DNA from: a virus
Virus record (IMG/VR): IMGVR_UViG_3300048930_001424
Coordinates: 1 to 64,000 of that record
DNA length: 64,000 nucleotides
Reading direction: 5' to 3' (one strand)
Shown: piece by piece, positions 1 to 8,393 of the stretch
How the letters are laid out: every line of letters starts with the position of its first letter
Numbering within the stretch: the first letter of the stretch is position 1
The notes under the pieces: generated by a model
What the model was told of the DNA's origin: nothing
The model's input: the letters and a program-made list of their open reading frames with translations, nothing else
Database searches by the model: none
Translations under genes and position numbers: made by a program

Positions 1-768
1 ATGCCGCTCAAAAACCCCTTCCCCATAGCCACACTGCCGGAGCTCAAGCAGCCTCCGATTGAGTTGATCATCGGCCAAATTCGAGTGCCGATGATCGTGG
101 CTCTTTTGGAGCCAGGTGGTATCGCCGCATTCCAGAAACTGGCAAAGGCCGACTATCCGCACCTGCGGCGGGAGGAGCAAGTAGCGATTCGTCTGAGCGC
201 CGAAGAGTCGCCCAAGAGTCAATCTGTCGGGCTGTGGCGTCTTGAGGACGCCAACCACGCATGGACGGTCACTGTCGCACCTGACTTCGTCGCCCTTGAA
301 GCTCGTGAGTACAAGAACTTCGGCGAGTTCCGCGATCGCCTCGTCACGATCTCGGAGTGGTTCCGAATCGCGTATGACGAATCTCTAAGGGTTCGAGTTG
401 GCTTGCGGTACGTTGATCGGTTCGACTCGAAGAAGTACCCCTCGCTAGGAGCGAATTGGATCGAGAAGGCCAATCCAGCCCTCCTGACGTTTGTACGAAT
501 GGCCGCTGGCCATGAACATCGGACCTTTTGGGAGCACCGGTTCTCGCTCGGGGACGGCTGGGGCATGACCTTTCGGGCGAGCCTAGGCGTAGCCTCAACT
601 GAGGGGACTGGAGACACCGAGTTGCTGCTTGATGTAGATGCGTTCAACAATGAAGAGTCCGATTTCAGCGGGCTAGCGAACATTCTCGATTCACTGAAGC
701 AGGTTGATTATGGAGCGTTTGCCTGGGCCACTGCATCGCTGCTCGACCTACTGGAGAAGAAGACGTGA
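1..768 (+). CDS. TIGR04255-like family protein
   Basis: 255-aa protein of unknown biochemical role. Its general pattern resembles the TIGR04255 family: an opening with a proline-rich PPIELIIGQIRVP stretch and a central RVGLRYVDRF segment near residue 130, typical of that sporadically distributed family. No catalytic motif, signal peptide or membrane segment is visible. The ATG is the first base of the window, so an upstream start cannot be excluded. The stop overlaps the GTG of the next gene (GTGA), which implies co-translation with the downstream unknown protein and HNH nuclease. Family members are often found in accessory or defence neighbourhoods, and that is the likeliest setting here. 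The family call is from remembered patterns, not a search. Confidence 0.6.
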   Translation: MPLKNPFPIATLPELKQPPIELIIGQIRVPMIVALLEPGGIAAFQKLAKADYPHLRREEQVAIRLSAEESPKSQSVGLWRLEDANHAWTVTVAPDFVALEAREYKNFGEFRDRLVTISEWFRIAYDESLRVRVGLRYVDRFDSKKYPSLGANWIEKANPALLTFVRMAAGHEHRTFWEHRFSLGDGWGMTFRASLGVASTEGTGDTELLLDVDAFNNEESDFSGLANILDSLKQVDYGAFAWATASLLDLLEKKT

Positions 769-1268
769 GTGCACTCGCAACGCGGCCGTGGTCGGTGACT
801 AGTACTGGTCCCGAAGAGGGGCCGAGTGACCATTTCGCCGTTCTCAATGATGAGCGCACAACCGATTCAGAATCAATGAGGCTCCAGTCCAATGACGGGA
901 CGTCTGGCGTACGGCTTCGTGCGATGGGGCAACGCCGCGAGTGGTATCTGCACCTACAAGGTGCGCCTGCTGAGTTGATGCGCCTCGCATCCGTTCGCGT
1001 AGGCAACGAAACAGTTGGCTCTCGCCTCCGGCCAACGCAAGTCCACATGGATGAATTGTGGGGCATCCAGAATCGTCGCCGTGGCGAGTTGCTATTCAAG
1101 CGTGTGACCTGCGCACTCACCATCGCCGAGCGCAGAGAACTCGACGTGCTGGAGACGATCGCCGAACAGAGGTTGATCCCCATTGCCCAAAGATCGATGT
1201 CGCGTCTGAGAGACTTCCCATCGCCCCCAAGCCACATCGTGAACATCGTCTCGCCCCCGTCGCCATGA
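765..1268 (+). CDS. Unknown protein between TIGR04255-like and HNH genes
   Basis: 167-aa protein that I do not recognise. It starts with GTG inside the stop of the preceding gene and ends inside the ATG of the following HNH gene (ATGA), so the three genes form one tightly coupled unit. The product is soluble in appearance, rich in Arg and Glu, and ends in a Pro/Ser-rich tail. No motif could be assigned. The strict coupling on both sides is the main evidence that it is a real gene. Confidence 0.6.
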   Translation: MSALATRPWSVTSTGPEEGPSDHFAVLNDERTTDSESMRLQSNDGTSGVRLRAMGQRREWYLHLQGAPAELMRLASVRVGNETVGSRLRPTQVHMDELWGIQNRRRGELLFKRVTCALTIAERRELDVLETIAEQRLIPIAQRSMSRLRDFPSPPSHIVNIVSPPSP

Positions 1269-1906
1269 CTTCCGTGCAGTCCCGTCCACCCTGGCCCTTC
1301 GCGTTCGATCACGGCCCTGCCTCTAACCGGAGGCATGGCCCGAAGGGATATGCTGACTACACGGGATTCAAGGACTGGCTGCGCGACGAGTTCTCGTTTC
1401 GATGCGTGTACTGTCTTGCCAGAGAACAGTGGGAGCGCGATCCGCGGGCCTCTTTTGGAATAGAGCACCTCACCCCGCAGGCAGTCGATCAGTCCAAATC
1501 GCTTGACTACGACAATTTGGCATTTGCCTGCAATAGCTGCAACTCCGCTCGCAGGCAGTGTCCGTTGCCACCGGAGCTGCTGAACTCAACCATGGGCGAC
1601 CACGTCAGGCTCGATGGCAACGGCACGTACTCGCATCTCACTGAGGTGGGCCGTTCGATGATCGACCTGTTGAAGCTCAACCTGAACTTCTTCGTAGAGG
1701 CAAGACGGCGAGTCTTGTTCGCTTACGGTCGGGCCATCGGCGAGTTCCCTGGCGTGCAGGGGGTCGACTTCGACCTATTCAGGTTTCCAAACGATCTACC
1801 GGATCTCTCTACTCTGAGGCCCCCTAACGGCAATGATCGGCCGGCAGGGCTGACCGAAACTGCATTTCGGCGGCGCACCGAAGGTCGATTGCCAGAGTTC
1901 TATTGA
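1265..1906 (+). CDS. HNH endonuclease family protein
   Basis: 213-aa predicted nuclease. The HNH/zinc fold is visible as CVYC at residues 47-50, the catalytic-type EHLTP at 67-71, and CNSCN at 89-93, followed by a helical C-terminal half. The ATG at 1265 is preferred over longer in-frame starts because it overlaps the upstream stop as ATGA and places the HNH core near the N terminus. HNH proteins coupled to TIGR04255-type genes suggest a small nuclease-based accessory module, possibly anti-phage, but no named system can be assigned. It is the last gene before a stretch of nearly 300 bp without a clear gene that leads into the first integration cassette. Confidence 0.8.
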   Translation: MTSVQSRPPWPFAFDHGPASNRRHGPKGYADYTGFKDWLRDEFSFRCVYCLAREQWERDPRASFGIEHLTPQAVDQSKSLDYDNLAFACNSCNSARRQCPLPPELLNSTMGDHVRLDGNGTYSHLTEVGRSMIDLLKLNLNFFVEARRRVLFAYGRAIGEFPGVQGVDFDLFRFPNDLPDLSTLRPPNGNDRPAGLTETAFRRRTEGRLPEFY

Positions 1907-2068
1907 GTAGGGCGTGCTTGTCGTCGCGATTCAGCTCGCCGATCAGGATGACAAGCCTCGCCTGAGAGAACATACCGCCACTGGGTTGCTCTCGCTCCCC
2001 TCGCGCGCGACTTCGGAATCCCATCGCGTAGGCATTCAGTAGCTAGCGGCGGCGTGCAGCAACAGACC

Positions 2069-2101
2069 GTTCCGATCGGTCCCTCCGCCACGATCGGAAC
2101 C
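2069..2101. promoter_or_regulatory. Inverted repeat, candidate operator of cassette 1
   Basis: A perfect 10-bp inverted repeat, GTTCCGATCG at 2069-2078 and CGATCGGAAC at 2091-2100, with a 12-nt spacer. The right arm lies inside the spacer of the candidate promoter at 2082-2114, and the two arms bracket its upstream block. A bound protein would block transcription of the recombinase cassette. Similar half-sites recur at 4933-4955, just after the cassette's HTH gene, which makes that HTH protein the first candidate ligand. Nothing T-rich follows, so a terminator is less likely. Confidence 0.5.
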
Positions 2102-2114
2102 TTTCGCGTAGATG
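2082..2114 (+). promoter_or_regulatory. Candidate element-specific promoter, copy A
   Basis: Two-part motif: CCTCCGCCAC at 2082-2091, 11 nt, then TTCGCGTAGATG at 2103-2114. The same 12-mer with the same 11-nt gap behind a CCGCCAC-type block recurs at 8919-8951 and 17964-17996. Copy A lies upstream of the small ORF, DUF2924 and recombinase genes. It does not resemble a sigma70 promoter. The layout is like an alternative sigma factor site. Confidence 0.55.
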
Positions 2115-2195
2115 GTGGTTGACGCCCCCTCGGAGGGCGGAACCGACCCACCATCGCAGGCTCGCAAAAGCGCGGGCACGCTCACGGATGCACCT

Positions 2196-2402
2196 ATGAC
2201 GAATGGCCCCGACGAGGCGGTCGAGCGCGATGATCTCGCGCCGACCAAGCGGCTGCACATCATCGCCGAACTTCTGGCCGAAGGCATCCGCCGTCAGCGT
2301 GCCGACGCTCGCCGCATGGGCGAGAATCCGCAGCATCAAGAAAGAGAGGCCGATGGACTTGAATCGTTTGAGCCGGTTCGCCTTGATCGTCCGCTTGGTT
2401 GA
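2196..2402 (+). CDS. Small cassette ORF upstream of DUF2924
   Basis: 68-aa predicted protein with a helical core (RLHIIAELLAEGIRR) and many charged residues. The reading frame is open from an ATG at 2112, but that ATG lies inside the conserved promoter-like motif, so the internal ATG at 2196 is the better start. A short ORF with a comparable helix (ARAIELLAAG) sits in the same place before DUF2924 in the second cassette at 57.7 kb. That positional agreement is the main support. Function is unknown; an accessory role in recombination is a guess. Confidence 0.4.
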   Translation: MTNGPDEAVERDDLAPTKRLHIIAELLAEGIRRQRADARRMGENPQHQEREADGLESFEPVRLDRPLG

Positions 2403-2426
2403 CGCCTTGCGAACCGGAGAGTCCAC

Positions 2427-2936
2427 ATGCCCGATGACACCAACTCGACGGTCCTGGCCCTTGGCCGATTGACCGTGCCCGAACTGAAGCAACGCTACGC
2501 CGAGGTCTTCGGCGAGCCCACGCGAACGAACCACAAGCAGTACCTCGTCAAGCGGATCGTCTGGCGGATGCAGGCGCTCCGCGAAGGCGGCCTCTCTGAA
2601 CGGGCACGCCGTCGGGCGGTCGAGTTGGCCGACGATGCCGAAATCCGGCTGAGCGCCCCGAAAGCGCCGCTCAAGGGGCCGGGCACGGTGATCACAGCAG
2701 CGTTCGACGCGGGACGCCCCGCCGCGTTCCCCAAGCCGGGCAGCGTCATCCGCCGCGAATACAAGGGGAAGGTGATCGTCGTGCGGGTGTTGCCCCGCGG
2801 GTTTGAGTACGAGGGGGAGGTCTATCGCTCGCTCACCGCCATCGCCCAGAAGGTGACCGGGGCGCACTGGAACGGGGTCAGCTTCTTCGGGCTGCCGTCC
2901 GCACGCGGCAAGAAGGGATCGGAGGCGGACGAATGA
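2427..2936 (+). CDS. DUF2924 domain protein
   Basis: 169-aa protein covering the whole DUF2924 domain. The N-terminal part has LPELKQRYAEVFGEPT-like and WRMQAL segments and the C-terminal part ends with YRSLTAIAQKVTGAHWNG, the usual family signature. DUF2924 genes commonly sit directly upstream of large serine recombinases. Here the ATG of the recombinase overlaps this stop (ATGA). A DNA-binding or recombination-accessory role is plausible, since its central basic segment (residues 95-125) resembles a nucleic-acid contact surface, but biochemistry is not established. A second, divergent copy lies at 58.0 kb. Confidence 0.9.
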   Translation: MPDDTNSTVLALGRLTVPELKQRYAEVFGEPTRTNHKQYLVKRIVWRMQALREGGLSERARRRAVELADDAEIRLSAPKAPLKGPGTVITAAFDAGRPAAFPKPGSVIRREYKGKVIVVRVLPRGFEYEGEVYRSLTAIAQKVTGAHWNGVSFFGLPSARGKKGSEADE

Positions 2937-4498
2937 GCAAGCGACCGGAGCCAAAGCCAACCACGCGGGTGCGGTGCGCCATCTACACCCGCAAGAGCAC
3001 GCAGGACGGCCTCGAGCAGGAGTTCAACTCGCTCGACGCGCAGCGGGAAAGCGCCGAGGCGTACATCGCCAGCCAGAAGGCCGAGGGGTGGCAGTGCCTT
3101 CCCGATCGGTACGACGACGGCGGATTCACGGGCGGCAACATGGACCGCCCCGCCGTGGCCCGTTTGATGGCGGACATCGAAGCGGGCAAGGTGGACTGCG
3201 TGGTGGTCTACAAGGTGGACCGGCTCAGCCGCTCGCTGATCGACTTCGCCCGGATGATGGAGTTGTTCGAGCGCAAGAAGATTTCGTTCGTCTCTGTCAC
3301 GCAGCAGTTCAACACCACGCAGTCGATGGGGCGGCTCACGCTCAACATCCTGCTCTCGTTCGCGCAGTTCGAGCGAGAAATCATCTCTGAGCGCACGCGG
3401 GACAAGATCGCGGCGGCGCGACGGAAGGGCAAATGGTCGGGGGGCCGCTCTGTGCTCGGTTATGACGTAGACCCCGTCACGAAGAAGCTCGTGGTCAATG
3501 CCGCCGACGCAGAGTTGGTCCGCGACATCTTCCGAATGTACCTCCAGCGCCGTTCGCTCCTGGATGTGTGCCGCGAGTTGAACCGTCGCGGCCTGAAGAC
3601 CAAGGCGGTCCAGACGCGGAAGGGCGCGGCGTACGGCGGGCGCGTGTGGGACAAGCCCGCCGTGCTCAAGGTCCTCGCCAACGTCCTCTATCGCGGGAAG
3701 GTGCGGTACAAGGCCGAAACGTTCCCGGGCGAGCACGCCGCCATCGTTGAAGAAGGGCTCTGGACGAAGGTCCACGAGTTGCTGCGGTCGAACGGGCGCG
3801 CGGGTGGGATGCTCGTGCGGAACAAGTACGGCGCGCTGCTGAAGGGGCTCGTTCACTGCGGCCCGTGTGGCCTCTCAATGGGGCACACCACCGCCAACAA
3901 GGGCAAGGACCGCGTCTACCGCTACTACGTCTGCTACAAGGCCCAGAAGCAGGGCTGGGACGCGTGCCCGTGTCGGTCCCTTCCCGCCGAGCAGATCGAG
4001 GGCTTCGTGGTCGAGCAGATCAAGCGGATCGGCAAAGACCCGGCGCTGCTGTCGCTCACGCTTTCGAAGTGCCGCCAGCAACTGACGCACCAGCGGGCCG
4101 AGGCCGAACGTGAGTTGGGCGTGGTCGAGCGGGAACTCGCCCGCCTTCACGCCGACCTTGGCCGCACGGCGGGGGACGCCGCAACCGACGGTCACGCCGC
4201 CGCCCGTCTGGCCGATCTCCACCAGCGGGTCCAGGCGGCGGACGACCGAGCGGCCGCGCTCCGGCGCGATATCACGGACGCCGACGCCGCCCAAATCACG
4301 AAGGCCGAGGTCGATGCCGCGCTCGGGGAGTTCGACGGGGTCTGGTCGCGGCTGTCTCCGAAGGAGCAGGCCAAACTCATGCGGATGTTGGTCCAGCGCG
4401 TTGACTACGACGCCGCGAAGGGGTCGGTTTCGATCACGTTCCATCCGCTGGGCCTGCGGTCGATCGGCCAGCACGCGAATGAGGAGGTGTCGGTATGA
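2933..4498 (+). CDS. Large serine recombinase (integrase), cassette 1
   Basis: 521-aa site-specific recombinase that would cut and rejoin attachment-site DNA through a 5'-phosphoserine link. The resolvase-type catalytic domain spans about residues 13-160, with catalytic Ser22 in TRKST, and the conserved DRLSRSL and FAQFERE segments. A Recombinase domain follows, then a zinc ribbon with CGPCG and a later CYKAQ...DACPC region near residues 305-345, and a coiled-coil C-terminal segment rich in Ala, Glu and Arg near 380-470. Length fits the family. It is the middle gene of a coupled DUF2924-recombinase-HTH set. Its catalytic domain closely matches the recombinase at 58.5 kb while the C-terminal DNA-binding half differs, as expected for different target sites. 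Confidence 0.95.
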   Translation: MSKRPEPKPTTRVRCAIYTRKSTQDGLEQEFNSLDAQRESAEAYIASQKAEGWQCLPDRYDDGGFTGGNMDRPAVARLMADIEAGKVDCVVVYKVDRLSRSLIDFARMMELFERKKISFVSVTQQFNTTQSMGRLTLNILLSFAQFEREIISERTRDKIAAARRKGKWSGGRSVLGYDVDPVTKKLVVNAADAELVRDIFRMYLQRRSLLDVCRELNRRGLKTKAVQTRKGAAYGGRVWDKPAVLKVLANVLYRGKVRYKAETFPGEHAAIVEEGLWTKVHELLRSNGRAGGMLVRNKYGALLKGLVHCGPCGLSMGHTTANKGKDRVYRYYVCYKAQKQGWDACPCRSLPAEQIEGFVVEQIKRIGKDPALLSLTLSKCRQQLTHQRAEAERELGVVERELARLHADLGRTAGDAATDGHAAARLADLHQRVQAADDRAAALRRDITDADAAQITKAEVDAALGEFDGVWSRLSPKEQAKLMRMLVQRVDYDAAKGSVSITFHPLGLRSIGQHANEEVSV

Positions 4499-4902
4499 AC
4501 GACGGCGTGACGCTCGATTTCACGGTTCACTTCACCACGGGGCGCACCGGCCAGCGGGTTTTGAACGCCGGTGAGAAGCCGCCCCCGACCCCCGTGCCCG
4601 ACGGGAGGGTGCCGCGCGTCTCGCGGTTGATGGCTCTGGCCATCCGGTTCGACAACCTCGTCCGACTCGGGGAGGTTGCCGACTTTGCCGACATCGCAGA
4701 ACTGGGGCAGGTCACCCGCGCCCGCGTGAGCCAGATCGTGAACCTGCTCAATCTCGCCCCGGACATTCAGGAGGACATTCTCTTCCTGCCGCCGGTAGCG
4801 GGTGACCGGGACGCCGTGTCGGAGCGCGAGGTCCGGAGCATCGCCGGGGAGCCCGATTGGGGTCGGCAACGTGCCCTTTGGCAGCGGGCCGGGAAAGCCT
4901 GA
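4495..4902 (+). CDS. HTH protein of integration cassette 1
   Basis: 135-aa protein overlapping the recombinase stop by ATGA. Residues 60-100 (FADIAELGQVTRARVSQIVN) read as a helix-turn-helix of the KorB/ParB type, followed by LNLAPDIQEDILFLPP. The C-terminal 30 residues are charged and end in a WGRQRALWQRA motif. A homologous protein with the same order of motifs follows the second recombinase at 60.1 kb, so it is a standard cassette component. Likely roles are recombination directionality or repression of the cassette. The inverted repeats at 2069-2101 and 4933-4955 are candidate targets. No experimental function is known to me. Confidence 0.75.
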   Translation: MNDGVTLDFTVHFTTGRTGQRVLNAGEKPPPTPVPDGRVPRVSRLMALAIRFDNLVRLGEVADFADIAELGQVTRARVSQIVNLLNLAPDIQEDILFLPPVAGDRDAVSEREVRSIAGEPDWGRQRALWQRAGKA

Positions 4903-4932
4903 TCGCCCGGAGCGGTCGCCGTAAACTTGATC

Positions 4933-4955
4933 ATCGGAACCCCGGTTCCGACCGG
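4933..4955. promoter_or_regulatory. Inverted repeat with half-sites shared with 2069-2101
   Basis: CGGAACC (4935-4941) and GGTTCCG (4944-4950) form a 7-bp inverted repeat with a 2-nt spacer, 20 bp before the ATG of the 1023-aa gene. ATCGGAACC occurs here and at 2093-2101. GTTCCGACCGG here corresponds to GTTCCGATCGG at 2069-2079. The same regulator could therefore act on the cassette and on the cargo gene. A small terminator is possible, but no T-tract follows. Confidence 0.4.
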
Positions 4956-4969
4956 AGCCGCCCCGTCCG

Positions 4970-7900
4970 ATGAGCAAATGGATCGTTTTCATCACTGTCG
5001 TTCACGAGGAACTGACCTTCAGCGCCGACCTGCGCTCCGAGGGTGAACGCTCCGTGGCGACCTATCCGCTGCTCGCCGCACCGACGAACGCCATCGCCGA
5101 GCTCGTGGTCGCTCGGCTCAACCATCAACACGGATTGCCGGAAGAGGCCGGGGCGGACGACTGGCAGGAGTTCTCATTCAAGGCAGAGACGGAACTGACG
5201 CCCCAAGAGGTGGCGATGGCTCTGGACCTGAATGATCCCGCATACCCCAAGAACGGACGGCACCCTTCCTGGCTCTCCGGGATGGTGACCGCCGCGAAGA
5301 CGGCGATGGCCGACGTGGTTAAGCATCGCGCCTCTTCCCCGAAACACGATGATCCTGCGTACCTGTTCGTTGGGACGGGCGCGACGGCGACGCCATCGAC
5401 CGTGTTCCATCGCGCTGGCACCGCGGGCGCTGCCGCAACGCTTCGCGGGTTGTTCGCCAAGGAGTACTCGGCAAACGGCTCGCCTGCGTTCAACTTTCAA
5501 GCCGCGGGCGCTTTGCCACCGGACGAACGTCTGTTGCTGGACGAGGCGATCGATGAGTTGGCGATATACGACGACCCAGACCCGGGGGTCTACGACCCGC
5601 CAGCATCGAAGGCTTTGCTTGCACGGGCGGAGTATGCGAGACGGGCGGATCGGTGGGAGGCGATGCTGCTCAACAAGGCGTCAGCCGCCACGGGCGTTGC
5701 GTCGGTGACCGATCGCGTGAACGATCTTCTCCGCGCCGTCGAGCGTCATCGTCTGATGTTCCTGTACTGGGCCGCCGCCTGCCGTCGCAACCCGCTTGCG
5801 GTGAGGAGCCGTACCGGCATCAATGAGCGCGTTTCGCGCGACGACGTTCGCGGCTGGAAGGAGATGGTGGAGGCGATCGACGCGGAAGGCGCGTTCCTCT
5901 GGACGCATCGAAGCGTGCTCGACCGATACGCACAGGAAGCCATCGGCATGTTCGGCCCGGGCGAGGGATCGCGGCCCGGTGAGCCCGACGAAAGCGGCCG
6001 CAGTGTTCCTGTGGATGGCGGCACCTACCCCTACTGGTCGATCGATGAAGGCAGCACGAGCTACCTCGAAGAGTCGAGCGACGCGATTCTTGAAGCATGC
6101 CGCTCACTGGCTGAGGCCGGACAGCACGAGGTTGTCTTCGCGTTGGTGAAAGACGCAAGCGCCGCGGCGCGACCTGAACATCACGACCGTTGGTACGCCA
6201 ACGTCGTAGTGAAGTGGTCCTACCTCTCGGCGCTCGATTCACTCATCTCTCGCATCAAGGCGGTCCGTGTGGAGTTGGCGCTACCGCCCCGCTCCGAGAA
6301 GGCAGGGCCGTCCAAGCCGGAGGTCGTCAAACCCGATCCCCAAAGCGTGGCCGACGTGGTCGTGCTGTTCATGGTCACCCGCGATCTCGTTCGGATCGGC
6401 CGCGACTACCCGGACGCGATGCCTCAGGCCGACCACAAGGCCTGGGTTGACGAGGTCACCGCCCACGCCAACCTTATCTTGAAGCGGCCCGGCTTCGAGG
6501 GCATCAAGAAGCTGATGAAGGAGCCGACGCTCCTAGAAATGAATGTCCCTGAGCGATTCGGCATGCTGATGTCTGCCGCGATGATGGCGCACCCAGCGAT
6601 GGCAGCACCCGCGGGAACACCTGCCGAGATTCAAGCGGCGGTCGAGAAGGCCATGAGCGCCTGCCAGGAAACGGCGTCCCCTCACATCAAGGAACAGATG
6701 TCTCGCCTCGCCAACCTGATGGTGGTGTCGTGCCGCTGCCCGACCGGTACGGCTGTGAAGGACTTCGCTGACCCCGCACGGTTCTTGCAGATGCTCCACC
6801 GGTACTGGATGCTGGCAAGCGCGATGGTGCAAGCGCAGGCCACGGTTCACGTTGGCTTCAACCCGCATCCTCTGCTGCATCTGATCGAGAACGTGCGAGA
6901 TCGCCTGAGCACCTGCTTCTCGCGTGTTGTCCACCTCGATGGCGCTGGTGAGGCGCAGCAGGCGTGCGACCAGCTTGTTGGCATGCTCACGGAAGGCGAC
7001 ATTGACGATCTGTCAGCGGTGCCGGAGTGGACCAACGGCGAACTTCAGAGGGTGGAACGGTTCATCGCGAGGGCAAGGCTGAAGACTGGTCCTCGCGTGT
7101 TTGAGTTGACGGCCGCGGAAGAGTTCTTCATCAAACAGTCCGAGCACCTCATCGCAGAGCACGAGAAGCGCTGCCGTGCGGCATGGAAGCAGATGCTGGC
7201 CCGAGCAGACGCGCAGGCGGCGGCACGCAGGCCCGCCGATAGTTCGCCAACAACGCCGCCCGGTTCCGGGGCTGCGGCGCAACCGGCAGGGACGCCGGAG
7301 CAACGGATAGAGCGGATCGGTCCTCTCTTGTCTTCCCTTGTTGCGGCGGACAACGGGATCATGTCGCTGGGCGCGAGATTGCGTTCGCTGTCTACGCGCG
7401 GCACTGCCGCGAACACGCACGCCCTCACCGTGAAGGTGCAGGAGCAGCTTCACAAGTGGATTGACCCAATCGTTCAGCATCTGAAGGACGCCGAGACGGC
7501 CAGCAGTGGCGTCGGGCCGCATCTCGTTGGCCTCATCGCCGAGCCTGTCGCCTGGGAGGTTGACACGCGACTCGCGATCCGCACACTCAAAGATCAACTT
7601 GTCGGTCTCATTTACTCGAACGGCGGCGAGAACGAGGAGTCATTCGTCGTGGGCGCAGCAAGCAGCCTGTGTGACAGAGGACAACGCCTCCAAGCGGCAT
7701 TCGAGGCGCTCAATGCGCAGGCGGTGCCCCATCAACCCCATGCGTCCTCGAACGGGACGAAACCTGCTCCAAACGTCCAGCCGACTCCAATGGTGGTGCT
7801 GGGCCGCGCGGGCGATCCTTGCACCGTGAAAGGCAAGCCGAAGAAGGCGCTGACGGACGGTCAACACGCTGTTGTGGCCGCATTGATCGAGGCCGGCGAT

Positions 7901-8041
7901 GAAGGTCTCACCAAGGACGCCATCGAGGCAGTGCGTTCGAGCGCCCGCCGCATGCTTGACGATCTTCGCAAGGACAGTGATTGGGCGGGCGTGATCATCA
8001 TGCCCGGGCAGACGAACGGGCGCTATCGCGTTCGGACGTGA
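4970..8041 (+). CDS. Large protein of unknown function, 1023 aa
   Basis: I do not recognise this family. The N terminus (about 1-120) looks like a small alpha/beta domain. Residues 200-700 are mostly helical with many aromatic and charged positions. An Ala/Pro linker lies near 740-770. The last 70 residues (LTDGQHAVVAALIEAG onward) look like a winged helix, with a final GRYRV strand. No Walker, nuclease or membrane motifs are seen. It occupies the slot between an integration cassette and a sigma-like gene, the same slot that holds the unknown/QueC-like pair in the second element. It is therefore inferred to be variable cargo, possibly defensive. The ATG at 4970 follows a candidate operator. 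Confidence 0.6.
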   Translation: MSKWIVFITVVHEELTFSADLRSEGERSVATYPLLAAPTNAIAELVVARLNHQHGLPEEAGADDWQEFSFKAETELTPQEVAMALDLNDPAYPKNGRHPSWLSGMVTAAKTAMADVVKHRASSPKHDDPAYLFVGTGATATPSTVFHRAGTAGAAATLRGLFAKEYSANGSPAFNFQAAGALPPDERLLLDEAIDELAIYDDPDPGVYDPPASKALLARAEYARRADRWEAMLLNKASAATGVASVTDRVNDLLRAVERHRLMFLYWAAACRRNPLAVRSRTGINERVSRDDVRGWKEMVEAIDAEGAFLWTHRSVLDRYAQEAIGMFGPGEGSRPGEPDESGRSVPVDGGTYPYWSIDEGSTSYLEESSDAILEACRSLAEAGQHEVVFALVKDASAAARPEHHDRWYANVVVKWSYLSALDSLISRIKAVRVELALPPRSEKAGPSKPEVVKPDPQSVADVVVLFMVTRDLVRIGRDYPDAMPQADHKAWVDEVTAHANLILKRPGFEGIKKLMKEPTLLEMNVPERFGMLMSAAMMAHPAMAAPAGTPAEIQAAVEKAMSACQETASPHIKEQMSRLANLMVVSCRCPTGTAVKDFADPARFLQMLHRYWMLASAMVQAQATVHVGFNPHPLLHLIENVRDRLSTCFSRVVHLDGAGEAQQACDQLVGMLTEGDIDDLSAVPEWTNGELQRVERFIARARLKTGPRVFELTAAEEFFIKQSEHLIAEHEKRCRAAWKQMLARADAQAAARRPADSSPTTPPGSGAAAQPAGTPEQRIERIGPLLSSLVAADNGIMSLGARLRSLSTRGTAANTHALTVKVQEQLHKWIDPIVQHLKDAETASSGVGPHLVGLIAEPVAWEVDTRLAIRTLKDQLVGLIYSNGGENEESFVVGAASSLCDRGQRLQAAFEALNAQAVPHQPHASSNGTKPAPNVQPTPMVVLGRAGDPCTVKGKPKKALTDGQHAVVAALIEAGDEGLTKDAIEAVRSSARRMLDDLRKDSDWAGVIIMPGQTNGRYRVRT

Positions 8042-8393
8042 CGGCAGCCCTTGCGGCCTGTCCACCTTTGATCACCTCGACGTGCACGAACATGCACCAC
8101 CCACGCGCGGAAACTCTGGTCCTCATCGTGATAGTGCGATGACGAACCAGAAAGGCCGACGCCGTGATACCACGCCCCCGACCACCCGATCCGTCGCTCG
8201 CCGCTGCCCCGAACGCGGAGCGCGGTCCGTAGCGCCCGACACCTTGCACACCGACCTCTGCCGCGCCGACACCGAGCCTGATCGGTCGTCAGCAGGCGCG
8301 GCTCTCATCTCGTAATCGCCCGTCAACCCCGACCGCTCTCAACGTGGCCCCGCGCCCCGGCGCTGTGGCTGCGCCCATGAAGGACTCGCCAGC
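8042..8393. other. Intergenic stretch before sigma-like gene
   Basis: About 350 bp without a convincing gene. A 77-codon open frame (8082-8315) has Arg/Pro/Thr-rich composition typical of out-of-frame GC-rich DNA and no clear ribosome binding site. A short inverted repeat GTGCA/TGCAC with a 6-nt gap is at 8082-8097. The stretch presumably holds the start signals of the sigma-like gene, but no recognisable promoter was found. Confidence 0.5.

Noticed and set aside
2112-2195. Upstream ATG start for the small cassette ORF
   Set aside because: It lies inside the repeated promoter-like motif (ATG are its last three bases), so translation from it would require transcription from further upstream; the ATG at 2196 is preferred.
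8082-8315. 77-codon open frame before the sigma-like gene
   Set aside because: Arg/Thr/Pro-rich composition, no ribosome binding site and no recognisable motif; typical of random open frames in GC-rich DNA.
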